Source: GCA-016699835 sp964543905 (GTDB taxonomy: Bacteria; Planctomycetota; Phycisphaerae; Phycisphaerales; UBA1924). From it: a stretch of DNA of 64,000 bases. The stretch lies in the NCBI GenBank assembly GCA_964543905.1, contig CAZIZO010000017.1, positions 1 through 64,000 on the forward strand, given 5' to 3'. The position numbers were made by a program, and so were the translations under genes. Under the pieces are notes generated by a model. That model searched no databases and was not told the DNA's origin. It was given only the letters and a program-made list of their open reading frames with translations. Shown piece by piece: positions 23,981 through 32,455 of this stretch; position 1 is the first letter of the stretch, and every line of letters starts with the position of its first letter.

Positions 23981-25081
23981 ATGACCTCCCACGGTCCAAC
24001 CCCACCCCAGTTCGACGCCGGAACCGAGTGGCTTCGCGGCGAGGGCGACTGCAACGACGTCGTCATGTCCTCTCGCGCCCGCCTCGCTCGCAACGTCGCG
24101 GGCTTCCCCTTCGCCGCCAAGTCCACCAGGCGCGATCGCCAGCAGACCCTCGACCTCTGCCGAGGCTGGCTCCTCCAGTCCAACCTCGCCGATCGTCTCA
24201 TGTGGGTCGACCTCCACGACGCCCCACCCGTCGAACGCACCCTCCTCGTCGAGCGGCACCTCATCTCCAAGCAACTCAGCAAGGGCAAGTCCACCGGCGA
24301 CGGCAGCCCGCCCGGTGAAGATCCCCGCGGCGTCGCCATCTCCCTCCCCGACGAGCGCCTCAGCATCATGGTCAACGAAGAGGACCACCTCCGCATCCAG
24401 GTCATCCGCTCCGGCCTCGCGCTCAGCGAGTGCTGGGCCCACATCGATCAGATCGACGACAAAGTCGAGAGCGGGCTCACCTACGCCTTCTCCGATCGCT
24501 TCGGTTACCTCACCGCCTGCCCCACCAACGTCGGCACCGGGCTCCGCATGTCCGTCATGCTCCACCTCCCCGCCCTCAAACTCACCGGCGATATCGAAAA
24601 AGTCAAACGCGCCGCCTCCGACATGGGCCTCGCCGTCCGCGGGTTCTACGGCGAAGGTTCCGACGCCGCCGGCGATTTCTACCAGATCTCCAACCAAACC
24701 ACCCTCGGCAAGCCCGAAGCCAAAATCATCCACGAACTCGAACGCGAGATCATCCCTCGAGTCATCGACTACGAACGCGTCGCCCGACGCTCCCTCATCG
24801 CCAAACGCCGCATCGGGCTCGAAGACCAGGTCTTCCGTGCCGTGGGCATCCTCACCTCCGCCCGCCTCCTCGCCACCGACGAGGCCATGCTCCTCCTCAG
24901 CAACGTCCGCCTCGGCGTCGTCCTCGGCCTCATCAAGGACCTCGACCAGCGTCGCGTGAACCAACTCATGCTCCTCGTCCAGCCCTCCCACCTCCAACGC
25001 GCCGCCGGACGCGAGTTGGACCAGGAACAACGCCGAGCGGCCCGCGCCTTGCTCGTCCGCCAACGACTCACCCAGTCCTGA
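23981..25081 (+). CDS. mcsB: McsB protein-arginine kinase
   Basis: A 366-residue phosphagen-kinase-fold enzyme that phosphorylates protein arginines, marking them for ClpCP degradation in Firmicutes. Visible motifs are the nucleotide-contacting SSRARLARNV, NEEDHLRIQ (the NEED block) and the substrate loop ACPTNVGTGLR. The C-terminal region (RRSLIAKRRIGLEDQVFRA and onward) is present, so the protein looks full-length and active. It follows mcsA closely, as one operon. Its 3' end overlaps the convergent O-antigen ligase gene by 14 bases. Confidence 0.92.
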   Translation: MTSHGPTPPQFDAGTEWLRGEGDCNDVVMSSRARLARNVAGFPFAAKSTRRDRQQTLDLCRGWLLQSNLADRLMWVDLHDAPPVERTLLVERHLISKQLSKGKSTGDGSPPGEDPRGVAISLPDERLSIMVNEEDHLRIQVIRSGLALSECWAHIDQIDDKVESGLTYAFSDRFGYLTACPTNVGTGLRMSVMLHLPALKLTGDIEKVKRAASDMGLAVRGFYGEGSDAAGDFYQISNQTTLGKPEAKIIHELEREIIPRVIDYERVARRSLIAKRRIGLEDQVFRAVGILTSARLLATDEAMLLLSNVRLGVVLGLIKDLDQRRVNQLMLLVQPSHLQRAAGRELDQEQRRAARALLVRQRLTQS

Positions 25082-26477
25082 TCCCCACGTCGTCCCCGGC
25101 GTTCACCCGAATCGGGGCACACAGCGCGATCATCGCCAGCATCACCGCCGACAGTTGCGCCGTGACGTGGATCGAATCAAACGGCGTCACCAGCAGCAAC
25201 CCCAGCAACGCAAAGGGCGGACCCGCCAGATTCGACCCCCACTCCTCCCTTCGCAGCACCCCAAACCCACCCACCAGCGCCGCGAGCCACGCCAGCCCCA
25301 GCAACGCCATCCCCACCACGCCCGTGGTCGCCAACGCCTGCAAGATCGCGTTGTGCGCATGCCCGTGTCCGGCGTGGATAAACCTCCGCGTCGCCGGGTC
25401 CGCCGGATCGGCGTGTTCCTTCACCCACGCCGGGTAACTTCCCACCCCGATGCCTCGCACCGGATGCGCCATGAACGCCTCGATCGCCCAGTCCTTCATC
25501 TTGAGACGCACGCCGTTGTCCGAGTCGTAATCCCCTTCCCGAACCGCGCGCCGGTACTCGTCCCGCGCCGCCTCGTACCGTCGAATCACCGACGGACCAA
25601 CCGTCAGCCAGATCGCCCCGCTTCCCACCCCGATCACCACCAGCGCAAAGCCCGCCGCACGGGCTCGCGCACCCCATGTCGGACGACGCAGGATCGCCAC
25701 CACGCTCACGATCGCCGTCAACCCGACCGCCGCGATCCACGCCGCACGCGTTCCTGTCGCAAAGATGCCCAGACACGTCACCAGCGTGCCCCCCGCGCCC
25801 AGCACTCGCGCCCTCCCGGTTCCCATCAGGGCCGACGGCAGGTGCAAGCCCAACGCCGCCACCAGCATCGAACCCGCGATGACCTCGGGCCACCACCCCC
25901 CGTTGCGATCCGTGAATGGGCGCAACGTCAGCCACGAGATCCCACACCTCACGCCGACGTGGTTCACGAGTTGCGAGACGTTGAACGCCAAAAAGCCCAA
26001 CGACATCGCCGCGATCAACTTGCGACGCTCCGCCAGCAGCGGCACAAAGGCCACCAACGTCCATCCAAATCGCATCGCTCCAAACTGCATCACCCCCAAC
26101 CGACGATCCATCGACCACCAGAGCGTGATCGCCTGCCACGCTGTCCAGCCCAGCAGCAGCACGAATGTCGGAAGCACCACCGCCCAGCGATAGTTCCGCC
26201 ACGCCGGGGTCGCCGTCAGCCGGATCAGCGCGATCACACCCAAGGGGATCGCCGCGATCTCCATGAACGAGATCGGCAGCCCGAGCGAGACGCACCACGC
26301 CATCGCCGCGACCACATGCAACCGCTCCAGCACCTCGCTCCCCGACCCAACCGCGAGGTCCGCCGCCACGCGACCCGAGTCCAGCCACCCCGCGCCCAGC
26401 AGCCATTTGAGCCCATACGGGCGCGGGTTCTCGGGGGGCTGAAGGTGGGCGACCGACGCCGCCGGGGTACGTCGCAT
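25068..26477 (-). CDS. O-antigen ligase/polymerase-like membrane protein
   Basis: A 469-residue polytopic protein with roughly ten membrane spans and the Wzy_C-type periplasmic loop. In that loop are RPFTDRNGGWWPEVIAGSM and, nearer the C-terminus, HPVRGIGVGSYPAWVKEHAD and HAGHGHAHNAILQALATTG, the conserved His/Arg blocks of O-antigen ligases. It would join O-antigen or another glycan to lipid A-core, or polymerise it, at the periplasmic face. Its stop lies inside mcsB on the opposite strand. ATG 26477 is the only start that keeps the hydrophilic lead before the first span. Confidence 0.82.
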   Translation of the reverse strand: MRRTPAASVAHLQPPENPRPYGLKWLLGAGWLDSGRVAADLAVGSGSEVLERLHVVAAMAWCVSLGLPISFMEIAAIPLGVIALIRLTATPAWRNYRWAVVLPTFVLLLGWTAWQAITLWWSMDRRLGVMQFGAMRFGWTLVAFVPLLAERRKLIAAMSLGFLAFNVSQLVNHVGVRCGISWLTLRPFTDRNGGWWPEVIAGSMLVAALGLHLPSALMGTGRARVLGAGGTLVTCLGIFATGTRAAWIAAVGLTAIVSVVAILRRPTWGARARAAGFALVVIGVGSGAIWLTVGPSVIRRYEAARDEYRRAVREGDYDSDNGVRLKMKDWAIEAFMAHPVRGIGVGSYPAWVKEHADPADPATRRFIHAGHGHAHNAILQALATTGVVGMALLGLAWLAALVGGFGVLRREEWGSNLAGPPFALLGLLLVTPFDSIHVTAQLSAVMLAMIALCAPIRVNAGDDVGIRTG

Positions 26478-26728
26478 GCGTCTCCATCATCTGTCCGATC
26501 GCCCGCCCGTTCAACCCCACCACGATCGATCAGGCTTTGTTTGGGTTCTCGCTCGCATCATCCGATATCTCCATCCACGATTCGCGAACCCGATGCAACC
26601 GGAACCCGAATCCGGTGTAGAAGTCCAAGGACTTCGCCGACCTCAAGGCCGATCACATCGAACGGGTCGGATAGCCTTACTCGATGACCTCGCACCGTCT
26701 CTCGGCCTCGATCAGGGAGGAATGCACG

Positions 26729-28537
26729 ATGAACGACATCCGCCGAGTGCTCCGCGCCGCGTCGAGGCGACTCCTCTTGCAGGACTGGCTCTCCACGTTC
26801 GTCGTCACGCTCACGATCGCGTTCGCCGGCGTGCTCGTCACACGCATCGTCGAACGCACCTTCGGCCTCGTCCGAACCTTCGAGCCCATCTGGCCCAAGG
26901 TCTTCCTCTGGTCCCCCGTCGCCGTCGTCGTGGTCTCCATCCTTTGGGCCGTGCTCCGACGACGCAACGAACTGCGCGTCGCGCGTGAACTCGATGAGCG
27001 TGCCGGCCTCCGCGAATCCCTCAGCACCGCCCTCTGTGTCGAGAAGAACCCAGACCCATGGGCCCAGGCCGTCATCGAAACCGCCACCTCCAAGGCCCGC
27101 GCCGTCAACGTCCGCGCCGCGATCCCCTTCGAGACGCCCCGCTCCTGGCCCTGGCCCATCGGCGCGGCGACCGCGCTCATGATCCTCTGGATGACCCTCC
27201 CCGTCTTCGACGTCATGGGCCTCTTCAAAGAGCAGAAGGCCCGGGAAGAACATCAGCAGCAGGTCGTGCAGGTCAAGGCCGACCTCCAGGAAAAGAGCCA
27301 GAAACTCCAGGACGCCCTGAAGAAAATCGAGAACGGCGCCAACCTGCTCGACGACACGGGCGACGACGGAAAGGACTCCGGCGAAGCAACCAAGGACCTC
27401 GACCCCGAGTCCATGCGACGCACCGCGGTCAAGCAACTCACCGACCTCACCGAACGCCTCGAACAACTCAAGGAAGGCGACAAGGCCGCCCAGATCGACG
27501 CGATCAAAGAGTCCATGAAGCAACTCAAATCCGAGAAGGGCCCGCTCGAAGAGTTCTCCAAGGCCCTCTCGCGAGGCGACTTCGGCAAGGCGCAGGACCA
27601 ACTCCAACAACTCCAAAGACAACTCGCCGACGGCTCCATGAGCGACCAGGCCAAAGAGCAGGCCAAGAAGCAACTCGAGAGCATGGCGCAGCAGTTGGAA
27701 AAACTCTCCCAGGATCAGCAGGAGGTCGTCAAGAAACTCCAGGAGGCCGGGCTCGATAAAAAGTCCGCCGAGGAAGCCGCAAAGAAAGCCTCCAGCGGCG
27801 ACCCCGAAGCACTCAAGAAGGCCCTGGAGCAGATGAAGAACCTCAGCCCCGATCAGATGCAGAAACTGCTCCAAATGGCGAACTCCGCGAGCGAAGCCTG
27901 CAAAGACGCGGGCCGCATGAGCGAAGCCATGTCCAAAATGGCCCAAGGCATGTCCCAGGAGGGCTTGGACAACCAAGGCCTGCAAGGCCTCGAGCAACTC
28001 GCCGCCGAACTCTCCGACATGGAAATGATGCAGAGCGACCTGGAAAACATGGACGCCGCCCTCTCCGAAGCCAAGGCCCAACTCGCCGAACTCGGCAAGT
28101 GCCTCGGTGGCCACTGCGAAGGCGACGGCGACCAGATGGGCAACCCCAGCATGGGCGCCTTCAAGCAAGGCAACTCCACCAAGCGAGGCAACGGCTCCGG
28201 CGGGCCCGGCATCAGCAACGGCAGCCCCGGACGTCCCGAACAAGCCGCCGACTTCGCCTACGAAAAAAAGAAATCCAACGTCCAAACCACCCAGGGCGCC
28301 ATCATCGGCAGCCGCCTCGTCCAGGGCGAACAGATCAAGGGCGAATCCCGCGCCGACTTCGCCGCCATCGTCGAAGCCAGCAGCAAGACCGCCAGCGAAT
28401 CCATCGAGGGCATGACCGTCCCTCGCGAGTACCATGATGCCGTCAAACACTACTTCGGCCGCCTCCAAGACAAGGCCAAAGTGAAGCCGGACGCCCCTTC
28501 GTCCCAACCCACGTCCCCAACCGAGCCGAAGAAGTAG
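26729..28537 (+). CDS. Membrane protein with long coiled-coil/helical domain
   Basis: A 602-residue protein of unknown function. Two membrane spans lie in the first 90 residues (STFVVTLTIAFAGVLVTRIV; VFLWSPVAVVVVSILWAVL), with a third near residue 150. A long Gln/Lys/Glu-rich helical region follows (about 170-440), with repeated short helices such as LEQLKEGDKAAQIDAIKESM, then a Gly/Asn/Ser-rich linker and a short conserved-looking C-terminus (VPREYHDAVKHYFGRLQDKA). The layout resembles DUF4175-type proteins found near AAA/BatA clusters in planctomycetes. ATG 26729 has AGGGAGGA seven bases upstream. The gene at 28559 follows in the same direction 21 bases later. Confidence 0.75.
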   Translation: MNDIRRVLRAASRRLLLQDWLSTFVVTLTIAFAGVLVTRIVERTFGLVRTFEPIWPKVFLWSPVAVVVVSILWAVLRRRNELRVARELDERAGLRESLSTALCVEKNPDPWAQAVIETATSKARAVNVRAAIPFETPRSWPWPIGAATALMILWMTLPVFDVMGLFKEQKAREEHQQQVVQVKADLQEKSQKLQDALKKIENGANLLDDTGDDGKDSGEATKDLDPESMRRTAVKQLTDLTERLEQLKEGDKAAQIDAIKESMKQLKSEKGPLEEFSKALSRGDFGKAQDQLQQLQRQLADGSMSDQAKEQAKKQLESMAQQLEKLSQDQQEVVKKLQEAGLDKKSAEEAAKKASSGDPEALKKALEQMKNLSPDQMQKLLQMANSASEACKDAGRMSEAMSKMAQGMSQEGLDNQGLQGLEQLAAELSDMEMMQSDLENMDAALSEAKAQLAELGKCLGGHCEGDGDQMGNPSMGAFKQGNSTKRGNGSGGPGISNGSPGRPEQAADFAYEKKKSNVQTTQGAIIGSRLVQGEQIKGESRADFAAIVEASSKTASESIEGMTVPREYHDAVKHYFGRLQDKAKVKPDAPSSQPTSPTEPKK

Positions 28538-28558
28538 CCCACCCGAGCGGAGATCGGC

Positions 28559-29737
28559 ATGAGCCTGTCCTCGAAGTGGCGTGAATGGTCCGATCGCGCC
28601 ACGTGGCATCGCCAGATGTTGCAGGACCGCTGGGACTCCCTCCCCACTTCACGCCGATCCCTCATCGTCGCCGCCCTCCTCGGCGTCACCATCGCCACGC
28701 CCATCATCACCGCCTCCCTCGTCCTGCGCCGCGAGGGCCGAGCCTCCGGCTCCCCCCGGCGTGTCGTGCTCTACACCAGCATCGACGAGGACATCTACCG
28801 CCCCATCCTCGAAGCCTTTACCGCCAAAACCGACATCCAGGTCCGCGTCGTCGGAGACACCGAAGCCACCAAGGCCACCGGGCTCGTCCAACGACTCATC
28901 GCCGAAAAGGACGCCCCCGTCGCCGATGTCTGGTGGTCCGGGGAGCCTCTCAGCACGATGATCCTCGCGAAGAACGCCGTCCTCCGCAAGTACGCCAGTT
29001 CCATCGAGGGCGAGTTCCGTCCCGCCGGATGGCCCAAGGGGCTCCGCGGCTCCGACGGCACCTGGTACGGCCTCGCCCTCCGCGCACGGGTCCTCGCCTT
29101 CAACACCAACCGCCTCAAAAAAGACGACGCCCCGACCTCCCTTCGTGCCCTCACCGAACCACGGTGGAGAGGCAAGGTCGGCATGGCTCGCCCGCAGTTC
29201 GGGACCACCAGACTCGACATGGCCGCCCACCTCGCCGCCTCCGGTGAACAGCCCTTCGAAGACTGGCTCGAAGCGCTCGAACGCAACGACCTTCGTCTGT
29301 ACGACGGGAACTCGTCCGTCGTCCGCGCCCTCAGCACGGGCGAGATCGAGATCGGGCTCACCGACACCGATGACGTCCACGCCGCACGCCGAAACTCATG
29401 GCCCGTCGACATGGTCTTCATCAAGCCCGACCCGCCCCGTTCCCCCGCCGTGGGGTGGCGCTCCGTGGGCCCGATCCTCATTCCCTGCACCGTGGCCCTC
29501 GTCAAGGGCGGACCCAATCCCACCGAGGCCACGCGCCTCGCCGACTACCTCATCGGGGTCGATGCCGAACGCGCGCTCGCCGCCGGACCCGCCAAGCACT
29601 GGCCCATCCGACCAGCCCTCCAACGCGAGTTCTCGGCCCAGGAGTTGCCCAAGGGTGCCGAGATCGACTGGCACGCCGTCCTCGACGCCTCCGACCGCGC
29701 AGGGGCCATCGTCGCCCGCATTCTCGGGTCCAAGTGA
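28559..29737 (+). CDS. Membrane-anchored family-1 extracellular solute-binding protein
   Basis: A 392-residue protein with an uncleaved-looking N-terminal anchor (residues ~33-56) and a FbpA/Fe3+-type periplasmic binding fold: RRVVLYTSIDEDIYRPILEA, VADVWWSGEPLSTM, GTWYGLALRARVLAFNTN, RWRGKVGMARPQFG and GEIEIGLTDTDDV are characteristic of iron or thiamine binders. No permease or ATPase gene is adjacent, so it either serves a remote transporter or acts as a sensor. Absence of a lipobox means it is held by the membrane helix. Confidence 0.82.
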   Translation: MSLSSKWREWSDRATWHRQMLQDRWDSLPTSRRSLIVAALLGVTIATPIITASLVLRREGRASGSPRRVVLYTSIDEDIYRPILEAFTAKTDIQVRVVGDTEATKATGLVQRLIAEKDAPVADVWWSGEPLSTMILAKNAVLRKYASSIEGEFRPAGWPKGLRGSDGTWYGLALRARVLAFNTNRLKKDDAPTSLRALTEPRWRGKVGMARPQFGTTRLDMAAHLAASGEQPFEDWLEALERNDLRLYDGNSSVVRALSTGEIEIGLTDTDDVHAARRNSWPVDMVFIKPDPPRSPAVGWRSVGPILIPCTVALVKGGPNPTEATRLADYLIGVDAERALAAGPAKHWPIRPALQREFSAQELPKGAEIDWHAVLDASDRAGAIVARILGSK

Positions 29738-29856
29738 CCCCGACGCACAGAACCGGACCTGTGCAGATCGCGCCGAACAACCACGCCGCAACTCTTGCGC
29801 GACATCCCGCGCCGCCACTCAAAGCCGCTTCGATCCCGGTCGATCAGCAAACGTCG

Positions 29857-31302
29857 ATGGTCGCCCACATCACCAGAATCGTCGCGTTCCGGCTCCGGAG
29901 CCGAGCCAGCCTGGTGGCGGCCACGGTCGCCCTGCAAGCCCTCGTCCTCATCCTCGGCTTGGCCCTCGGGTACAACGGCATCCGCGAGGCCGTCCTCTCC
30001 AACGTCCGAGAGCAGGCGTGGGACGAGATGCCCCGGGCGCTCCAGCAGGTCGCGTCCAAACTCGGGTCCTTCTCCAAGGGTCGTTTGGACGAAGATGAAC
30101 GGGCCCGCCGCGTCGCGCAGGAGATGGTCGATTCGCTCCACCTCTCCAACGGCTCCTACGCCGTCATCGTGAACAACGAGAACCGCCTGCTGTGCCGACC
30201 CGGGATCGTCGACTGGGCCGCCTCCGAGAATGTGGACTACACCGAGGTTCCGCTCGCGCTCTGGCCTTCGGGTGAGTCGATGCCCTTCGGCTCGTTCTAC
30301 CCGCGGAGCATCCTCATCGGAAGCATGGACCTCGACGGCGACCGGGCCCAGATCGCCGTCTCCTACCTCCCCCAACTCCACGCCAAGGCGATGATCGTCC
30401 AGCCCGAGCGGGCACTCGAAGCCGCGACGGATCGCGTGATGCGGAGGCTCCTGCTCATCGTCCTCCTCCTGGGCGGGGGCGTCCTGGGCATCACCGCCGC
30501 GGGGGAGACCCTCCTCGTCCGCCGCTACGACTCCATGCTCATGCGCATCAATCGCGATCTCGAACAGGAAGTGCGGCGCAAGGTGCAGGAAGGACTGCAG
30601 ATCCGCAACGCCCTCATCTTCGGGCTCGCCAAACTGGCGGACTACCGAGACACGGACACCGGAAGGCACCTCGAGCGCATCAGCCGCTACTGCGAACTGC
30701 TCGCCCGGGCGCTCACGCCCGAGTTCCCCGAGATCGACGACGCCTGGATCGAGCGACTCCGCCTCGCGTCGTCCCTGCACGACATCGGGAAGGTCGGGAT
30801 CCCCGACCAGATCCTCCTCAAGCCCGGGTTCTTCACCCTCTTCGAGCGCCGACACATGGAGCAGCACACGCTCATCGGGGCCGACACCCTCGTCGCGATC
30901 CGACGCCACGTCGGGCACGACGCCCTCCTCGACATGGGCATCGAGGTCGCGATCCAGCACCACGAACGATGGGACGGTGCCGGCTACCCCATGGGCCTCG
31001 CGGGCGAGGAAATCTCCCTCGCCGCCCGCATCGTCGCGCTCGCGGACGTGTACGACGCCCTCACCTCGCGACGCGTCTACAAGTCCGCCAAGTCGCACGC
31101 CGAAGCACGGGCCCTGATCCTCGAGGCCCGGGGCACCCACCTCGACCCGCGCGTCGTGGACGGCTTCGAACGCATCCACACCCAGTTCAACGAGGCGAGA
31201 CGAGAACTCCAGCCCGAGACGAGCGAGCCCGAATGCCCCTTCCTGCTCCAGGCCGTCGCGGCGCTCGAAGCCTCCCGCGCGAGCGACCGCCGCGCGGCGT
31301 GA
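29857..31302 (+). CDS. Membrane HD-GYP domain protein, likely cyclic-di-GMP phosphodiesterase
   Basis: A 481-residue sensor. Two membrane spans (about residues 15-40 and 190-215) bracket a periplasmic sensing domain, and a coiled linker leads to the HD-GYP domain. The HD pair is H308-D309 in SSLHDIGKVGIP. The GYP-side motif is HHERWDGAGYP (368-378), with an Ala where many members have an x-G-Y, otherwise canonical. Such proteins hydrolyse c-di-GMP. A PilZ receptor protein is encoded at 45068. ATG 29857 is chosen because it lies directly before the first span; the frame is open further upstream. Confidence 0.88.
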   Translation: MVAHITRIVAFRLRSRASLVAATVALQALVLILGLALGYNGIREAVLSNVREQAWDEMPRALQQVASKLGSFSKGRLDEDERARRVAQEMVDSLHLSNGSYAVIVNNENRLLCRPGIVDWAASENVDYTEVPLALWPSGESMPFGSFYPRSILIGSMDLDGDRAQIAVSYLPQLHAKAMIVQPERALEAATDRVMRRLLLIVLLLGGGVLGITAAGETLLVRRYDSMLMRINRDLEQEVRRKVQEGLQIRNALIFGLAKLADYRDTDTGRHLERISRYCELLARALTPEFPEIDDAWIERLRLASSLHDIGKVGIPDQILLKPGFFTLFERRHMEQHTLIGADTLVAIRRHVGHDALLDMGIEVAIQHHERWDGAGYPMGLAGEEISLAARIVALADVYDALTSRRVYKSAKSHAEARALILEARGTHLDPRVVDGFERIHTQFNEARRELQPETSEPECPFLLQAVAALEASRASDRRAA

Positions 31303-31309
31303 ACCGCGC

Positions 31310-31612
31310 TCAATCATCCCCGCCCAGCGTCCGCGGACCAAACTGGCCCGCCGTCCGCTCCATATAGCCCTTGCCCTTGCGCTCGTACTTCGTGAACCCC
31401 ATCCGTTCGAGGTTCTTGTTCGACAGCAGGCCCTTCCCGCGCGAACTCGACCACTTCCCCGCAATGTTCGGCGCGAGCACCGCCCGTCGAACGGGCGCGC
31501 CCGTCTTGGGGTGCGTCGTCAGCGCGTCCTCCTTCATCGACTGCACGTACTCAAAGGTCTCGCCCGTGGGCTGACCCTTCTTGTCGAGGATTTCGTACAC
31601 GTACACAGGCAT
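31310..31612 (-). CDS. FmdB-like small protein lacking its zinc cysteines
   Basis: A 100-residue protein opening MPVYVYEILDKKGQPTGETF, the beta-strand start of FmdB-type zinc ribbons, and containing DALTTHPKTGAPVRRAV in the place of the second knuckle. The four cysteines that normally hold zinc are absent. The rest (SSRGKGLLSNKNLERMGFTK) is basic and Gly-rich. It is probably a derived family member binding a partner or nucleic acid without metal. ATG 31612 gives the family-type N-terminus. It overlaps nothing and is convergent with the HD-GYP gene, 7 bases apart. Confidence 0.7.
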   Translation of the reverse strand: MPVYVYEILDKKGQPTGETFEYVQSMKEDALTTHPKTGAPVRRAVLAPNIAGKWSSSRGKGLLSNKNLERMGFTKYERKGKGYMERTAGQFGPRTLGGDD

Positions 31613-31670
31613 ACGAAATGGTAGATCGGCGCGGGTCCCGCGCGGGACGATCCCGCCCCATGTTCGCGCC

Positions 31671-31988
31671 TCATCCAAACGCCCGCCCGGTCTCCAAGTC
31701 CACCATCTGCCACCCCTGCTCCTTGCAGATCCGCATCAGCACCGGGAGCGCGAGTTCTTCGTCCGTCATCGAGACCATCGCCTGCACGATCGACGTCGAG
31801 GCCGTCGGAAGTTCGACGACCATCCCGGGTCCGTACAGCGTCTCCGTCCCCGCGCCCCGCGCGGGGCCACCGTCCGGCGAGGTGTTGTATCGCCCCAGCG
31901 TCTCTCCCACCTCTCGGCGTGAACCCAGCGGGCGCGTCTCGCCCGCCGAGGGCTTGCGGGTCAGTACGACTTGGCGACGTTTAGCCAC
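31671..31988 (-). CDS. Small hypothetical protein
   Basis: A 105-residue protein I do not recognise. It has a basic N-terminus (MAKRRQVVLTRKPS), a Gly/Pro linker and an amphipathic helical C-terminal part (SIVQAMVSMTDEELALPVLM). It ends 58 bases before the FmdB-like start and begins 6 bases after the response regulator gene, so it is probably read with both. Confidence 0.6.
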   Translation of the reverse strand: MAKRRQVVLTRKPSAGETRPLGSRREVGETLGRYNTSPDGGPARGAGTETLYGPGMVVELPTASTSIVQAMVSMTDEELALPVLMRICKEQGWQMVDLETGRAFG

Positions 31989-31994
31989 GACCGA

Positions 31995-32423
31995 TTATTC
32001 GTCGTCGACCCCTGCCCCGTCGCCCTCATCCCCAGATTGATCGCCCAGAATCTCCACCGCCGTGTCCAGCAGCCGACCCAGCGGGACCGGCTTCAAAAGA
32101 TACTTATCCACCCCAAGGCTCTCGGCGTACGCCTGGTGTCGCTTCCCCTCGTTCGCCGTCACCATGATCACCGCCGGCGCGTCTTCATACCCCTTGATCT
32201 TCTCCAACACCAAAAACCCCGAGCGCTTCGGGAGCATCATGTCCAGGATCACCAGGTCCGGCGGGTCCTCGCGGCAGATCTGCACCGCCGTGTTCCCATC
32301 CGGCGCCGTCTGCGTCAACGCGCCCTCGGCCTGAAAGGCCGCATCGATCGATTCCAACACGTCCCGGTCGTCATCCACGATCAGGACCTTGATGTCTTCC
32401 AGTCGTCCACGCGTCTCGGTCAT
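31995..32423 (-). CDS. Single-domain response regulator
   Basis: A 142-residue receiver domain. The acidic pair D17/D18 (VLIVDDDRDV), phosphoacceptor D61 (LVILDMMLP), the conserved T/S region (VIMVTANEGKRHQ) and K111 (YLLKPVPLG) are in place. There is no output domain; an Asp/Glu-rich tail follows. It probably relays phosphate or controls a partner by binding. A hybrid histidine kinase is encoded at 39174, but nothing links the two directly. The gene begins 32 bases after the lipid A acyltransferase gene. Confidence 0.92.
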   Translation of the reverse strand: MTETRGRLEDIKVLIVDDDRDVLESIDAAFQAEGALTQTAPDGNTAVQICREDPPDLVILDMMLPKRSGFLVLEKIKGYEDAPAVIMVTANEGKRHQAYAESLGVDKYLLKPVPLGRLLDTAVEILGDQSGDEGDGAGVDDE

Positions 32424-32455
32424 CGGATACCTCCGGTCTTCGCGGTCGGGCTAGG

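Noticed and set aside
26558..28609. A 683-codon minus-strand frame rich in Leu and Phe
   Set aside because: Antisense of the coiled-coil membrane protein; no start or ribosome site of its own.
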